From assembly GCA_017630395.1 (NCBI GenBank), contig JAGBVI010000069.1, positions 1 to 50,546 of the forward strand: a stretch of DNA of 50,546 nt, written 5' to 3'. Positions 26,150-35,621 of the stretch are shown in pieces; position 1 is the first letter of the stretch, and every line of letters starts with the position of its first letter. A program made the position numbers and the translations under genes. The notes below the pieces were generated by a model. The model saw only the letters and a list, made by a program, of their open reading frames with translations, did no database searches and had not been told where the DNA came from. The stretch comes from Paludibacteraceae bacterium (GTDB lineage Bacteria > Bacteroidota > Bacteroidia > Bacteroidales > Paludibacteraceae).

Positions 26150-29100
26150 ATGATTTCATTTTTCAAGAAAGCGGATGCCGGTTACTTGGCAGTTGAAGTA
26201 GAACATGCGTTCTCTTCGGAGGAAATCGAGAAGTTGACATGGCTCTTTAGTGGAGCAGAATATACGGAAGAGAAAGAGATTGGAGGATGGTTTGTCGGAC
26301 CTCGTAGAGAGATGATAACTCCGTGGAGTACAAATGCAGTAGAAATAACGCAAAATATGGCTATTGCAGGTATTTCTCGTATAGAAGAGTATTTTCCTGT
26401 GAAAGGAAAAGATTCAGAACATGACCCGATGTTACAACGTATTTATGCCGGGTTGGACCAATCTATTTTTACTATTGATAAGCAACCGGACCCTATTGTT
26501 TATATTGATGATTTGGCGGCTTATAATGAGAAAGAAGGACTGGCATTGAGTTCTCAAGAGATGGATTACTTGAATGAAGTTAGTCAGAAAATTGGAAGAA
26601 AGTTGACAGATAGCGAAGTATTTGGTTTTTCACAAGTAAACTCAGAACATTGTCGTCATAAAATTTTTAATGGATTATTTATTATTGATGGAGAGGAGAA
26701 GGAGAGTTCGTTATTTAAGTTAATTAAGCGAACTTCAGAAACCAATCCGAATAAAATTGTTTCTGCGTACAAAGATAATGTTGCATTCAACGATGGTCCG
26801 GAAATAGAACAATTTGCTCCTAAAAGTGGAGACAAGCCTGATTTCTTTGAAGTAAAGAAGATGAAATCGGTTATTTCGTTAAAGGCAGAAACGCATAATT
26901 TCCCTACAACCGTGGAGCCATTTAATGGGGCTGCAACCGGAACGGGAGGTGAGATTCGAGATCGTTTAGGAGGAGGAAAGGCAAGTTTGCCAATTGCCGG
27001 TACTGCTGTCTATATGACATCTTATCCTCGTACAGAGGGGGCAAGAGCTTGGGAAAATGCTATGCCTGAGCGTAAGTGGCTTTATCAAACACCTGAACAA
27101 ATTTTGATTAAAGCTTCTAATGGAGCAAGTGATTTTGGAAATAAATTTGGTCAACCTTTAATCTGTGGTTCCGTTTTAACATTTGAACATGCAGAGAACT
27201 ACAAAAAATTTGCCTTTGATAAGGTAATCATGTTGGCTGGTGGTGTTGGTTTTGCTAAGAAAAATGATAGTTTGAAAGGAGAACCTAAACCAGGCGAAAA
27301 AGTTGTGGTGATGGGAGGTGATAATTATCGTATCGGAATGGGTGGTGGAGCAGTCTCTTCTGTTGATACAGGTTCTTACGATAATGCCATAGAATTGAAT
27401 GCTGTTCAGCGTGCTAATCCGGAGATGCAAAAACGTGTTTCTAACGTAATTCGGACATTGGCTGAATCTGATAATAACCCAATTGTTTCTATCCATGACC
27501 ATGGTGCAGGAGGACATTTAAATTGTTTGTCTGAGTTGGTAGAAGCAACAGGAGGAAAAATTGACATGGATAATCTTCCGATAGGAGATCCAACTCTTTC
27601 TGATAAGGAAATTATTGGAAATGAGAGTCAAGAAAGAATGGGATTATTGGTAGAAGAAAAAGATATAGAATTGATTAGACGCATTGCAGATCGCGAACGT
27701 GCGCCAATGTACGTTGTTGGTGAAACGACTGATGATATGCAATTTGTCTTTGAACGCAAGAATGGTGATAAGCCGATTGATTTGCGCTTGGATTATATGA
27801 TAGGTAAGCCACCTCGCACGGTCATTACTGATTCTACTGTTGAAGAGAAGTTTGAGTCGGTACAAGTGGAAGAGACAAAAATTGAATCATATATCGAAAA
27901 TGTGTTGCAAATGGAAGCCGTTGCATGTAAAGATTGGTTGACAAATAAAGTTGACCGTTCTGTAACAGGTAAGGTGGCTCGCCAGCAATGTGCAGGAGAA
28001 ATTCAATTGCCGGTTAATGATTTGGGTGCAGTTGCATTGGATTATAGAGGGAAAAGTGGAATAGCTACTTCTATCGGACATGCGCCGGCTGTTGCATTGG
28101 TAGATCCGGCTGCCGGTTCGGTTATTTCCATTGCAGAGGCTTTGACTAACATCGTTTGGGCTCCATTAAAAGATGGTTTGGAAAGTGTGTCTTTGAGTGC
28201 CAATTGGATGTGGCCTTGCAAAAATCCGGGAGAAGATGCTCGTCTATATAAGGCGGTAGAAGCATGTAGCGATTTTGCTTGTGAGTTGGGTGTGAATATT
28301 CCAACAGGAAAGGATTCCCTTTCTATGACTCAAAAATATGGAGATGAAAAAGTATATTCTCCGGGAACCGTGATTATCTCTGCAGGTGCAGAAGTAGAAG
28401 ATATTAGAAAGATTGTTTCTCCGGTTTTGGTAAATAAAAAAGGAAGTTATTTATATCATATCGATTTCTCTTTTGATTCATTAAAATTAGGGGGCTCAGC
28501 TTTGGCATTGTCCTTGAATCGTTTGGGAGATGAGGTTCCTACCGTTGCAGACCCATCTTATTTTGCAGATGCATTTGAGGCTGTTCAAGAACTGATTAAA
28601 TCAAATTTGGTGTTAGCAGGTCATGATATTTCTGCAGGAGGAATGTTGACGGCTTTATTAGAGATGTGTTTCCCTAATACGAATGGAGGTTTGAAAGTTA
28701 ATCTGAATGCAATAGCAGAAGAGAGTTTGGTTAAAATATTGTTTAGCGAAAATCCGGGTGTTATCATTCAGGTTGAGGATAAGAATGCTGTAGAGAAACT
28801 ATTGCAAGATGCAGGAGTAGGTTTTGCTCAAATTGCTACTTTGACAGATGATAGAGAGTTAGTTGTTGAAAAAGCAGGAAAAACCGTTAGTTTAGATATT
28901 GATAAGATGAGAGATTTATGGTTTAAATCATCTTACTTATTAGATCGTAAGCAAAGTGGAGAGACTTGTGCAAAAGAGCGATTCGAAAACTACAAAAAGC
29001 AACCGTTGCAAGTTAAGTTCAATACAAATTTCCAAGGAAAATTGTCTCAATTTGGTTTGTCTGCGGATCGTAATGGAATGTCTGGCATTAAGGCAGCTAT

Positions 29101-29839
29101 TATTCGCGAGAAGGGAACCAATGGAGAGCGTGAAATGGCATACTCTTTATGGTTGGCAGGTTTTGATGTAAAGGATGTTCACATGACAGATTTAACAACC
29201 GGAAGAGAGACGTTGGAAGATGTAAATATGATTGTTTTCTGCGGAGGTTTCTCTAACTCGGATGTGTTAGGTTCTGCAAAAGGTTGGGCAGGAGGATTCC
29301 GTTATAGTGAAAAAGCGAAAGAGACTTTAGCTAAATTCTATGCAAGAAAAGATACGTTGAGTTTAGGAATTTGTAACGGATGTCAATTGATGGCCGAATT
29401 GGAATTGTTGTATCCGGAGCATGAGTTAAAGCATAAGATGTTGCATAACAATTCACATAAGTTTGAATCCTCATTTGTAGGTTTGCACATTCCTGAAAAT
29501 AATTCGGTAATGTTTGGATCTTTGTCAGGAAGCAAATTAGGAATTTGGGTTGCTCATGGAGAGGGTAAATTTGATTTCCCATACGCAGAGGACGCATACA
29601 ATGTTATAGCAAAATATGAGTATGAAGGATACCCTGCAAATCCAAATGGTTCTATGTACAATGTTGCCGGAGTATGTTCTAAAGATGGACGTCATTTAGC
29701 CATGATGCCACACTTGGAAAGAGCAATCTTCCCATGGCAATGGGCATATTACCCGGAAGGCCGTAAAGCAAATGATGAAATAACACCATGGTTAGAGGCT
29801 TTTGTTAATGCAAGGAAATGGATAGAAAATTGTAAGTAA
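26150..29839 (+). CDS. purL: Phosphoribosylformylglycinamidine synthase, large single-chain form
   Basis: A 1229-residue enzyme of purine synthesis that converts FGAR, glutamine and ATP to FGAM. The long form fuses the synthase with its glutaminase, as in Gammaproteobacteria and eukaryotes. Recognisable stretches are QVNSEHCRHKIFNG, KAETHNFPTTVEPFNGAATG and GRPLICGS-like GQPLICGSVLTFE. The C-terminal glutaminase has the nucleophile Cys1078 in LGICNGCQLM and the closing motif ending MMPHLERAIFPWQW. It is the last gene of a six-gene run and is followed by a strong terminator. Confidence 0.97.
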   Translation: MISFFKKADAGYLAVEVEHAFSSEEIEKLTWLFSGAEYTEEKEIGGWFVGPRREMITPWSTNAVEITQNMAIAGISRIEEYFPVKGKDSEHDPMLQRIYAGLDQSIFTIDKQPDPIVYIDDLAAYNEKEGLALSSQEMDYLNEVSQKIGRKLTDSEVFGFSQVNSEHCRHKIFNGLFIIDGEEKESSLFKLIKRTSETNPNKIVSAYKDNVAFNDGPEIEQFAPKSGDKPDFFEVKKMKSVISLKAETHNFPTTVEPFNGAATGTGGEIRDRLGGGKASLPIAGTAVYMTSYPRTEGARAWENAMPERKWLYQTPEQILIKASNGASDFGNKFGQPLICGSVLTFEHAENYKKFAFDKVIMLAGGVGFAKKNDSLKGEPKPGEKVVVMGGDNYRIGMGGGAVSSVDTGSYDNAIELNAVQRANPEMQKRVSNVIRTLAESDNNPIVSIHDHGAGGHLNCLSELVEATGGKIDMDNLPIGDPTLSDKEIIGNESQERMGLLVEEKDIELIRRIADRERAPMYVVGETTDDMQFVFERKNGDKPIDLRLDYMIGKPPRTVITDSTVEEKFESVQVEETKIESYIENVLQMEAVACKDWLTNKVDRSVTGKVARQQCAGEIQLPVNDLGAVALDYRGKSGIATSIGHAPAVALVDPAAGSVISIAEALTNIVWAPLKDGLESVSLSANWMWPCKNPGEDARLYKAVEACSDFACELGVNIPTGKDSLSMTQKYGDEKVYSPGTVIISAGAEVEDIRKIVSPVLVNKKGSYLYHIDFSFDSLKLGGSALALSLNRLGDEVPTVADPSYFADAFEAVQELIKSNLVLAGHDISAGGMLTALLEMCFPNTNGGLKVNLNAIAEESLVKILFSENPGVIIQVEDKNAVEKLLQDAGVGFAQIATLTDDRELVVEKAGKTVSLDIDKMRDLWFKSSYLLDRKQSGETCAKERFENYKKQPLQVKFNTNFQGKLSQFGLSADRNGMSGIKAAIIREKGTNGEREMAYSLWLAGFDVKDVHMTDLTTGRETLEDVNMIVFCGGFSNSDVLGSAKGWAGGFRYSEKAKETLAKFYARKDTLSLGICNGCQLMAELELLYPEHELKHKMLHNNSHKFESSFVGLHIPENNSVMFGSLSGSKLGIWVAHGEGKFDFPYAEDAYNVIAKYEYEGYPANPNGSMYNVAGVCSKDGRHLAMMPHLERAIFPWQWAYYPEGRKANDEITPWLEAFVNARKWIENCK

Positions 29840-29871
29840 TTTCAATTATAAAAGTAACCATAAGATGCATG

Positions 29872-29912
29872 AAGAGGATTTTGTTGTATATCGACAAAAT
29901 CCTCTTTTTTTT
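29872..29912 (+). terminator. Rho-independent terminator after purL
   Basis: AAGAGGATTTTGTTG pairs with CGACAAAATCCTCTT over 15 bp (one G-U pair), with a TATAT loop and an eight-T run. It closes the run that begins at 18748. Confidence 0.9.
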
Positions 29913-29974
29913 CAACAAAACGTAATATTTCATAAAGCAAACATTAAAAAAATATAGTTTTTTTTAATAATTAT

Positions 29975-30004
29975 TTTGATATATGTTTTTTTTTGTTAAC
30001 TTTG
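29975..30004 (+). promoter_or_regulatory. Promoter of the type B T9SS client locus
   Basis: TTTG at 29975-29978 and TAACTTTG at 29997-30004 are 18 bases apart and match the Bacteroidota consensus. A leader of about 65 bases follows before the ATG at 30079. Confidence 0.65.
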
Positions 30005-30078
30005 AAATGTGTATTATGCGCACATAGTATTTAGAATAGTATAGAACTTAGTACGAACTACTATAAAAACTTATAGAT

Positions 30079-33000
30079 ATGAGACACGTTATTTTAATAA
30101 AAAAGTGGTTGCTTTTATTCGTATTTATTGCGGCATGTCAATTTACGTATTCTCAATCGTTTACGTTCAATAATTGGTATGCATTTGCCGGAGCAACTGT
30201 TACGGAAGCTGATGAATGCGGTACTATCTTTAGAGTTACTGCAAGTATGAATGGTTGGTCCCCTGCTCAATTTCAAATTTTAAAGGATGGGGTTCCAATG
30301 GGACAGTCTGATTTGGTATCCAATGATGCTAATATTTATTATGAGGGGAATGGCGCTGAACCGGCTTGGCGAGTAAAAATGGATAATTCTGGAGAAAGTT
30401 GGAGTTACTCATTTTATATTAATACTCGTGTTACTCCTAATAGAATAGAGAGGTCATTGCCTACTACACCTTATGATGGTGTGAAAGCTACAACAAGTAA
30501 AGCTATTTTAACTGCACCAACACAAGAATTTAAATTGTCTGGTTTTGGTTGTTCCTCCGTAGATACTGCTCAATTTTCATCTTATCAGTGGGTTGTGAGT
30601 GAAGATGCGGAGAACTGGGAAGAGATAAAAGGGGCAACATCTGAAACATTAACTCTCTCTGGTTTGAAAATGGGAGATAAGGTTTATGAAACACTCTATT
30701 ATGCGTTGAAGGCAAATATTGTATATACGGATGTTGATAAGGAGTTAATCTCTTCTCCGGTGAAGATGTCGTATGCCAAACCTTCGATGGGAGGATTTGT
30801 TGTGAATAATGCTAATGGGAAAACCTTCAACGTTAAGGAGTATGAAATAAGTTCTTTTTCCAATATTGCGTCAATAGAGATATTGGATGAAGCATTGGTT
30901 GGTTTTGAAGGTGATGTTGAGTACTGCTTGAGTTTAAAGTCATTGGAAAAGGTTGATGCAGAGTGGGAGGAATTTAAGTGTGGAAAAGCAAAAGAGTGGA
31001 AAAAAATTAAACCACAAGGAAGTGCATTGTATCGGGTGATTGCAAAAGGAAAATCTCAATATTCAGGATTGCCGGTTTCTGCAGTTTCGCCAGATTCTGT
31101 GGTGATTCGTGTAGTACATCGTGCTGATAGTGCTTACACTGAGGAGAATTTATGGTTGGATGACTTTGGAATGTTTGCGTCTGAAACCTCTTATTGGGCA
31201 AAAGATTCAACAGGAGCAGTGAAGCAACATACCGGTACTATTAATGGTAAGTCCGGTGTTGAATATACGATTGAAAATTTCTGGGCTCCGGATCCATTTA
31301 ATTATGTGAAAGAGCATTCGTATGGATTGACAGACCCTAATGTAATTAATCCAAGCCGTGATTGGTGTGGTAAGTATCGTTTGGATGATGGGTATTATAT
31401 CATTACATCCAATTCATATTTAGGTGATGGACCTAATCATGGTGGTGGTCAAGATTATTGGAAAGGAGAAGACCATACAGCAGGGGATGAAAATGGAGGT
31501 ATGTTGTTTGTGAATTGTGCTCCCGGAAAAGTGAATACGTTGATTTATGAGAGAGACATATATTTGAAAGGTACATGTCAAAATGTGGAGTTGTTGTTCT
31601 CTTGTTTTATTTGTAATGCGGTATTCAAAGAGGGTTCTAATGTTCCTGTAAATCTTCGTTTGGACATGTTGGATGAGAATGGAGATTTGGTACACTCTGT
31701 TTCTACCGGTGACATTCAGAGAAGAGAGCAAAACTGGTCAACCTTGCCGGCTTCTGAGTGGGCTAATTTGACCTTTAAATTCCCAATCACAGGTTCGAAA
31801 TATACGATGCAATTGTATAACAATGCAGCGGGAGGAAATGAGAATGGTGGTAATGATATTTTGATTGATGATATCTCTATTTCATTGTGTTATCCAAATA
31901 TAGAGTTGGAGGCAGGAATTTGGGATGCGAAGGGTGATTCTGTAATAAGTTCTTCTACAGATGTGCAGGCTTGTTTGGGAGAAACATTCCAATTGCATGC
32001 GTTTAATGAATTGGGCATAACTCAATTTATTTCTAACCCTCTTTATTTGTATCAATATAAAAATGCATCTACTGAGGGTCAATGGAAAAATTATGGAAAG
32101 ATTACAAGCAAAGAAAAGATTCTAATTGAAACTAAAAAGGAAGATAATACATTTAGAGATAAGACAACATTCCGTGTTATAGTTGCAGCAAGTGAAAGTG
32201 CAATTAAGGAGATTTTAGAGCATGGTTCAATTGATTTGAGTTGTCAGAATATGTATGCTATCAACGAGGCATTGACAATTGTGGCTAATGATCCGGTTGT
32301 TGAGTTGGAACCGGACAATAGTCTATACTGTCTTCACTCAGATAAAGATACACCGGTAGATTTGAAGTTGAAAATTGTTTCCGGAACACCTAAAAATATC
32401 TTATGGAATGCTTTTGCTTCTGCAAGAGACACTGCGGGATTTGATTGGAAAACAGCAGAAGTGATAGAGTGTACAGAAAAAGATTCTGTGGGAGCGGTTG
32501 TGACAATTGAGGTATCTGCTATCAAGGCAGGAGAGTTGTATGTGGCTCGTTTGGAAGATAAGAAATGTGGCATCTCTGCTCCATCATCACTTTCGTTGAG
32601 TACAGCAGATCAAGTAGTGTTGGATATTGAAATTTCTGATACAAAGGTTTCTTTTGGTGAGTCTGTTAAATTGACAGTAGAATCATCTAATTCTGCTATT
32701 GATAGTTTCTTGTGGTATGGGAATGGAGAAAAAATCAAGGAGACTGAAGGTGTTTATGAGTTGGAATACAAAGCAACTAAAAATGGAAATATAGATTTCT
32801 TTGCAGATGTTAATATTGCAGATAAGAGATGTGCATCTCCTTCGGATACAGTCTCTTTAGAGGTGTCATTGAAAGTTCCGAATATCATTACACCTTATAA
32901 TGATGCGAGTGATTTAGAACGTAATAATAGTTTTATGAAAGGTTATCAAGTTGAGATTTACAATCGTTATCAACAGATGATCTTTGAGGGTACTGATGGT

Positions 33001-33111
33001 TGGGATGCAACTTACAGAGGCGAGATTGCAGAACCCGGAACATATTACTATCGTCTTTTCTTACCTGATGGAACAATCCAAAAAGGTACGCTTGAGGTTG
33101 CAAAATTTTGA
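30079..33111 (+). CDS. Large surface protein with type B T9SS sorting domain
   Basis: A 1010-residue secreted protein with a signal peptide ending TYSQ near residue 26. The last 80 residues, from VPNIITPYND (about 932) through VEIYNRYQQMIFEG, GWDATYRGE and GTYYYRLFLPDG, match the gliding-motility type C-terminal domain (type B sorting signal). The middle is rich in beta strands; residues about 450-610 (NGGMLFVNCAPG, LIYERDIYLKGTCQ, DILIDDISISLC) look like a jelly-roll module, possibly for ligand or sugar binding, and immunoglobulin-like stretches follow. No catalytic motif is visible. It is first in a three-gene unit with an OmpA-family gene and a porP/sprF gene, the usual partner for this kind of client. 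Confidence 0.88.
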   Translation: MRHVILIKKWLLLFVFIAACQFTYSQSFTFNNWYAFAGATVTEADECGTIFRVTASMNGWSPAQFQILKDGVPMGQSDLVSNDANIYYEGNGAEPAWRVKMDNSGESWSYSFYINTRVTPNRIERSLPTTPYDGVKATTSKAILTAPTQEFKLSGFGCSSVDTAQFSSYQWVVSEDAENWEEIKGATSETLTLSGLKMGDKVYETLYYALKANIVYTDVDKELISSPVKMSYAKPSMGGFVVNNANGKTFNVKEYEISSFSNIASIEILDEALVGFEGDVEYCLSLKSLEKVDAEWEEFKCGKAKEWKKIKPQGSALYRVIAKGKSQYSGLPVSAVSPDSVVIRVVHRADSAYTEENLWLDDFGMFASETSYWAKDSTGAVKQHTGTINGKSGVEYTIENFWAPDPFNYVKEHSYGLTDPNVINPSRDWCGKYRLDDGYYIITSNSYLGDGPNHGGGQDYWKGEDHTAGDENGGMLFVNCAPGKVNTLIYERDIYLKGTCQNVELLFSCFICNAVFKEGSNVPVNLRLDMLDENGDLVHSVSTGDIQRREQNWSTLPASEWANLTFKFPITGSKYTMQLYNNAAGGNENGGNDILIDDISISLCYPNIELEAGIWDAKGDSVISSSTDVQACLGETFQLHAFNELGITQFISNPLYLYQYKNASTEGQWKNYGKITSKEKILIETKKEDNTFRDKTTFRVIVAASESAIKEILEHGSIDLSCQNMYAINEALTIVANDPVVELEPDNSLYCLHSDKDTPVDLKLKIVSGTPKNILWNAFASARDTAGFDWKTAEVIECTEKDSVGAVVTIEVSAIKAGELYVARLEDKKCGISAPSSLSLSTADQVVLDIEISDTKVSFGESVKLTVESSNSAIDSFLWYGNGEKIKETEGVYELEYKATKNGNIDFFADVNIADKRCASPSDTVSLEVSLKVPNIITPYNDASDLERNNSFMKGYQVEIYNRYQQMIFEGTDGWDATYRGEIAEPGTYYYRLFLPDGTIQKGTLEVAKF

Positions 33112-33132
33112 TAATGTTAAAGTCATAGGAGT

Positions 33133-34431
33133 ATGAAAAAGATATTTTATTTAATATTGACAGTCGGGCTTTCGTTGGAGGCATATTCAGTTGAAAGTCG
33201 GTTAAGTGGAGGCATGTTTGATTTTGAATCGTCCGACATTAATACCTCAGCCAAGGAACTTCCTATGTCGCCATATAAGGATGGAAAAATAGCTTTTTTC
33301 CGTAATGATACGGCGTATGTGTTCCAACCTAATTCAGAGGGAATGATAAACAAAATTGAGATTTGTCCGGAGTTGATGGGATTGGGTATTGATGGTACTT
33401 TTGCCTACGATGAAAAAAACAACAAGCTTTACTTCTCAAAATTAGGTGAGGCAGAGAAAAATGATTTGTTTGAGGCTACTTGGTCTAAGGAGGAAAAGAA
33501 GTGGGGCAAGGTAACCATGTTACAAATTAGAGGAATTATGCCGCAACCTTTAAAGTATAAGAACTCTTCTTTAGCTGTTTCACGTTGGGTGCAACAAGGT
33601 AGAGGTGCTTCCGGATTGTATAATCCTTCATTAGGAAAGGGTGGTAAGAGAATCTATTTTTCAGGCGAGTTTAAGTCTGGAAAAGGGTCTCGTGACTTGT
33701 GGTACATAGATCAAGAGGCGAATGGTATTTGGAGTCGTCCGGTTTTGTTGGGAGATTCTATTGTGAATGGTCAGTCGTCTGAGGATTATCCATTGATTGT
33801 TGGAGATACTTTATTGTTCTTTGCTTCGGATAGAGCCGGAGGAGAGGGTGGAAAAGATATTTACATGTCACAGGGTGAAAATAATCAATGGGGCGAAGCG
33901 CAAGTCTTGCCTGATTTAATAAATAGTTCTGCCAATGATTTTAATATAATTTTTGGGAAAACATCCGGAATCTTCTTTATCTCTGATAGAGAGGGAGGAA
34001 AGGGTAGTGATGATATTTATCAGGCTTCTCCTCTTTACGTGACGCATGATACAGAATTGGCGTTGGAATTACCCCTGGATGAACCAAAGGGCTTCCATTG
34101 GGTTTTATTCTTCTTCGATTTGGACAAGTATGTTATGAAGCCTGAATATGAGGTTCAGTTGGATGAATTGGTTGAGGCGATGAAAGAGTTCCCTGGAGCT
34201 ACCTTTGAGATTAGTGGACATACAGACTCTCGTGGAGATGATAATTACAACATGAGATTGTCTGATAAACGTGCGAAATTCGTTCGCGAATTGTTATTGA
34301 AACGTGGTGTTGATCCATCTGTCTTAGTTGCTATTGGTAAGGGTGAAACGGAACCAATTGTTCCAAATGCTCAAACAGAACCGGAGCACGAGCAGAACAG
34401 ACGTGTTGATGTAAAAATTATTAACGAATAA
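33133..34431 (+). CDS. OmpA-family protein with PD40-type repeats
   Basis: A 432-residue envelope protein with a signal peptide (MKKIFYLILTVGLSLEAYS). The middle has WD40-like PD40 repeats, seen as RIYFSGEFKSGKGSRDLWYI, LLFFASDRAGGEGGKDIYM and GIFFISDREGGKGSDDIYQ. Residues about 320-432 form an OmpA peptidoglycan-binding domain: HTDSRGDDNYNMRLSDKRA and QNRRVDVKI. The plan recalls PorE, the T9SS protein that ties the trans-envelope complex to peptidoglycan, but the TPR part of PorE is missing and there is no lipobox. It stands between the type B client and its PorP/SprF protein, so it probably serves the same surface complex. Confidence 0.85.
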   Translation: MKKIFYLILTVGLSLEAYSVESRLSGGMFDFESSDINTSAKELPMSPYKDGKIAFFRNDTAYVFQPNSEGMINKIEICPELMGLGIDGTFAYDEKNNKLYFSKLGEAEKNDLFEATWSKEEKKWGKVTMLQIRGIMPQPLKYKNSSLAVSRWVQQGRGASGLYNPSLGKGGKRIYFSGEFKSGKGSRDLWYIDQEANGIWSRPVLLGDSIVNGQSSEDYPLIVGDTLLFFASDRAGGEGGKDIYMSQGENNQWGEAQVLPDLINSSANDFNIIFGKTSGIFFISDREGGKGSDDIYQASPLYVTHDTELALELPLDEPKGFHWVLFFFDLDKYVMKPEYEVQLDELVEAMKEFPGATFEISGHTDSRGDDNYNMRLSDKRAKFVRELLLKRGVDPSVLVAIGKGETEPIVPNAQTEPEHEQNRRVDVKIINE

Positions 34432-34448
34432 TTAGGGAGGGACGAAAG

Positions 34449-35390
34449 ATGAAAAAGTTATTAGTTTTGATAGGATTCCTTTCATTAGGATTTGCGGTAA
34501 ATGCGCAACAAGAGTTGCTCCTTTCCCAACAATATTTTTCCCGTATTAATAAGAATCCGGCAGGTATAGGTAACGTTGAGGATGTTGACCTCTTCCTTTT
34601 GGGGCATTATCAGTATGCCGGTGTGGAAGATGCGCCTAAAACGCTATTGTTTAATGCTCAGACCTTTATCTCTCAGATTAATTCTGGAGTGGGTATAACC
34701 TTCTCTCACGATAATTTGGGTATCACTCGTAGTTTTACTAATGCGAAATTGGTCTATTCGTATGGGTTGAGAATTAATGATGAGATGTTGGTGTCGCTCG
34801 GACTTAGTATGGGTATTTTAGGAACTTCGTTCAATGTTGATGAGTATATCTTTGATGATGATACGGAGTGGCCGGATTTGGGATTCGAGGAGAGTGAGGA
34901 TTACGACAAACATGTTCGATTTGACATGGACTTTGGTGCTGAGTTTACATTCCGCGAGAATTTATTAGTGGGATTCTCAATGACCCATTTAACCAATGGT
35001 GAGTCGATGACTCTAAAAACAGGTCGCCACTTCTATTGGTATGCTCGTTATCTGTTTAACATAAATGATAAGTGGGATATTGCTCCGATGTTAACATATA
35101 TGCATCACGAAAAAACAAATATCTTGGAAGTGAATGTTACTGCCTTCTACGACAGATTTATTTGGGGAGGATTGACGTGGCATCCGGATATGAGCGATAA
35201 GTTTGGAACAAATCCATTGGCTATTACCCTTGGGGCTGAATATAAGAGATTCCGCCTAGGATATACCTTTGATTATTCTTTTGGAAATGTATCTCGCTTA
35301 GCAGGAACTTCGCACGAGGTGATGTTGTCTTATTCAATCGAGAGAAAGAAAACATCTTCTGCAGCATCTCAGGAGGACTTCTTTGAATAG
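34449..35390 (+). CDS. PorP/SprF family outer-membrane protein
   Basis: A 313-residue protein with a signal peptide ending FAVNAQ near residue 20. The N-terminal LLSQQYFSRINKNPAGIG and later VGITFSHDNLGITRSFTNAKLVYSYGLRIN, read in part, are hallmarks of the PorP/SprF family. The rest is strand-rich, as for an outer-membrane barrel, and ends VMLSYSIERKK before a polar tail. PorP/SprF proteins usually sit beside type B clients and help export or hold them at the surface; the client is the gene at 30079. It is the last gene of the unit and is followed by a terminator. Confidence 0.9.
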   Translation: MKKLLVLIGFLSLGFAVNAQQELLLSQQYFSRINKNPAGIGNVEDVDLFLLGHYQYAGVEDAPKTLLFNAQTFISQINSGVGITFSHDNLGITRSFTNAKLVYSYGLRINDEMLVSLGLSMGILGTSFNVDEYIFDDDTEWPDLGFEESEDYDKHVRFDMDFGAEFTFRENLLVGFSMTHLTNGESMTLKTGRHFYWYARYLFNINDKWDIAPMLTYMHHEKTNILEVNVTAFYDRFIWGGLTWHPDMSDKFGTNPLAITLGAEYKRFRLGYTFDYSFGNVSRLAGTSHEVMLSYSIERKKTSSAASQEDFFE

Positions 35391-35410
35391 ATTATCGTAC
35401 GATAAAATAC

Positions 35411-35448
35411 AAAAGGAGTTAGACAGGATATGTTTAACTCCTTTTTTT
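35411..35448 (+). terminator. Rho-independent terminator after the PorP/SprF gene
   Basis: AAAAGGAGTTAGACA pairs with TGTTTAACTCCTTTT over 15 bp with one G-U pair around a GGATA loop, followed by a T run. Confidence 0.9.
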
Positions 35449-35501
35449 ATGCGTAAAATTAAAATCTATTCAATCATAGATAAAACTTCGTCTCTTTTTA
35501 T

Positions 35502-35509
35502 TATCTTTG
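35502..35509 (+). promoter_or_regulatory. -7 box of thrA
   Basis: TATCTTTG matches TAnnTTTG exactly. Transcription from here would give a leader of about 105 bases before thrA, containing the small reading frame at 35552-35617. No clear -33 box is seen. Confidence 0.5.
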
Positions 35510-35551
35510 TTTGTTAAATTTTATTGCGTTAAATTAGGTCTGAAATTCAGT

Positions 35552-35617
35552 GTGATTAGTAGGACTTTGATAGTAAAGAATAATAATCGGGGAGTTGTAG
35601 TCCCTATAAGAAAATAA
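35552..35617 (+). CDS. Possible leader peptide upstream of thrA
   Basis: A 21-codon frame starting at GTG reads V-I-S-R-T-L-I-V-K-N-N-N-R-G-V-V-V-P-I-R-K and stops four bases before the thrA ATG. It holds one Thr, three Ile and five Val, amino acids of the aspartate/branched-chain families. The close spacing suggests coupling of its translation to thrA. No terminator hairpin is visible, so classical attenuation is not supported; GGGGA and TCCC at 35589-35604 could form only a weak hairpin. The start is uncertain because the frame is open further upstream without an ATG. It may be chance. Confidence 0.3.
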   Translation: MISRTLIVKNNNRGVVVPIRK

Positions 35618-35621
35618 AAAT

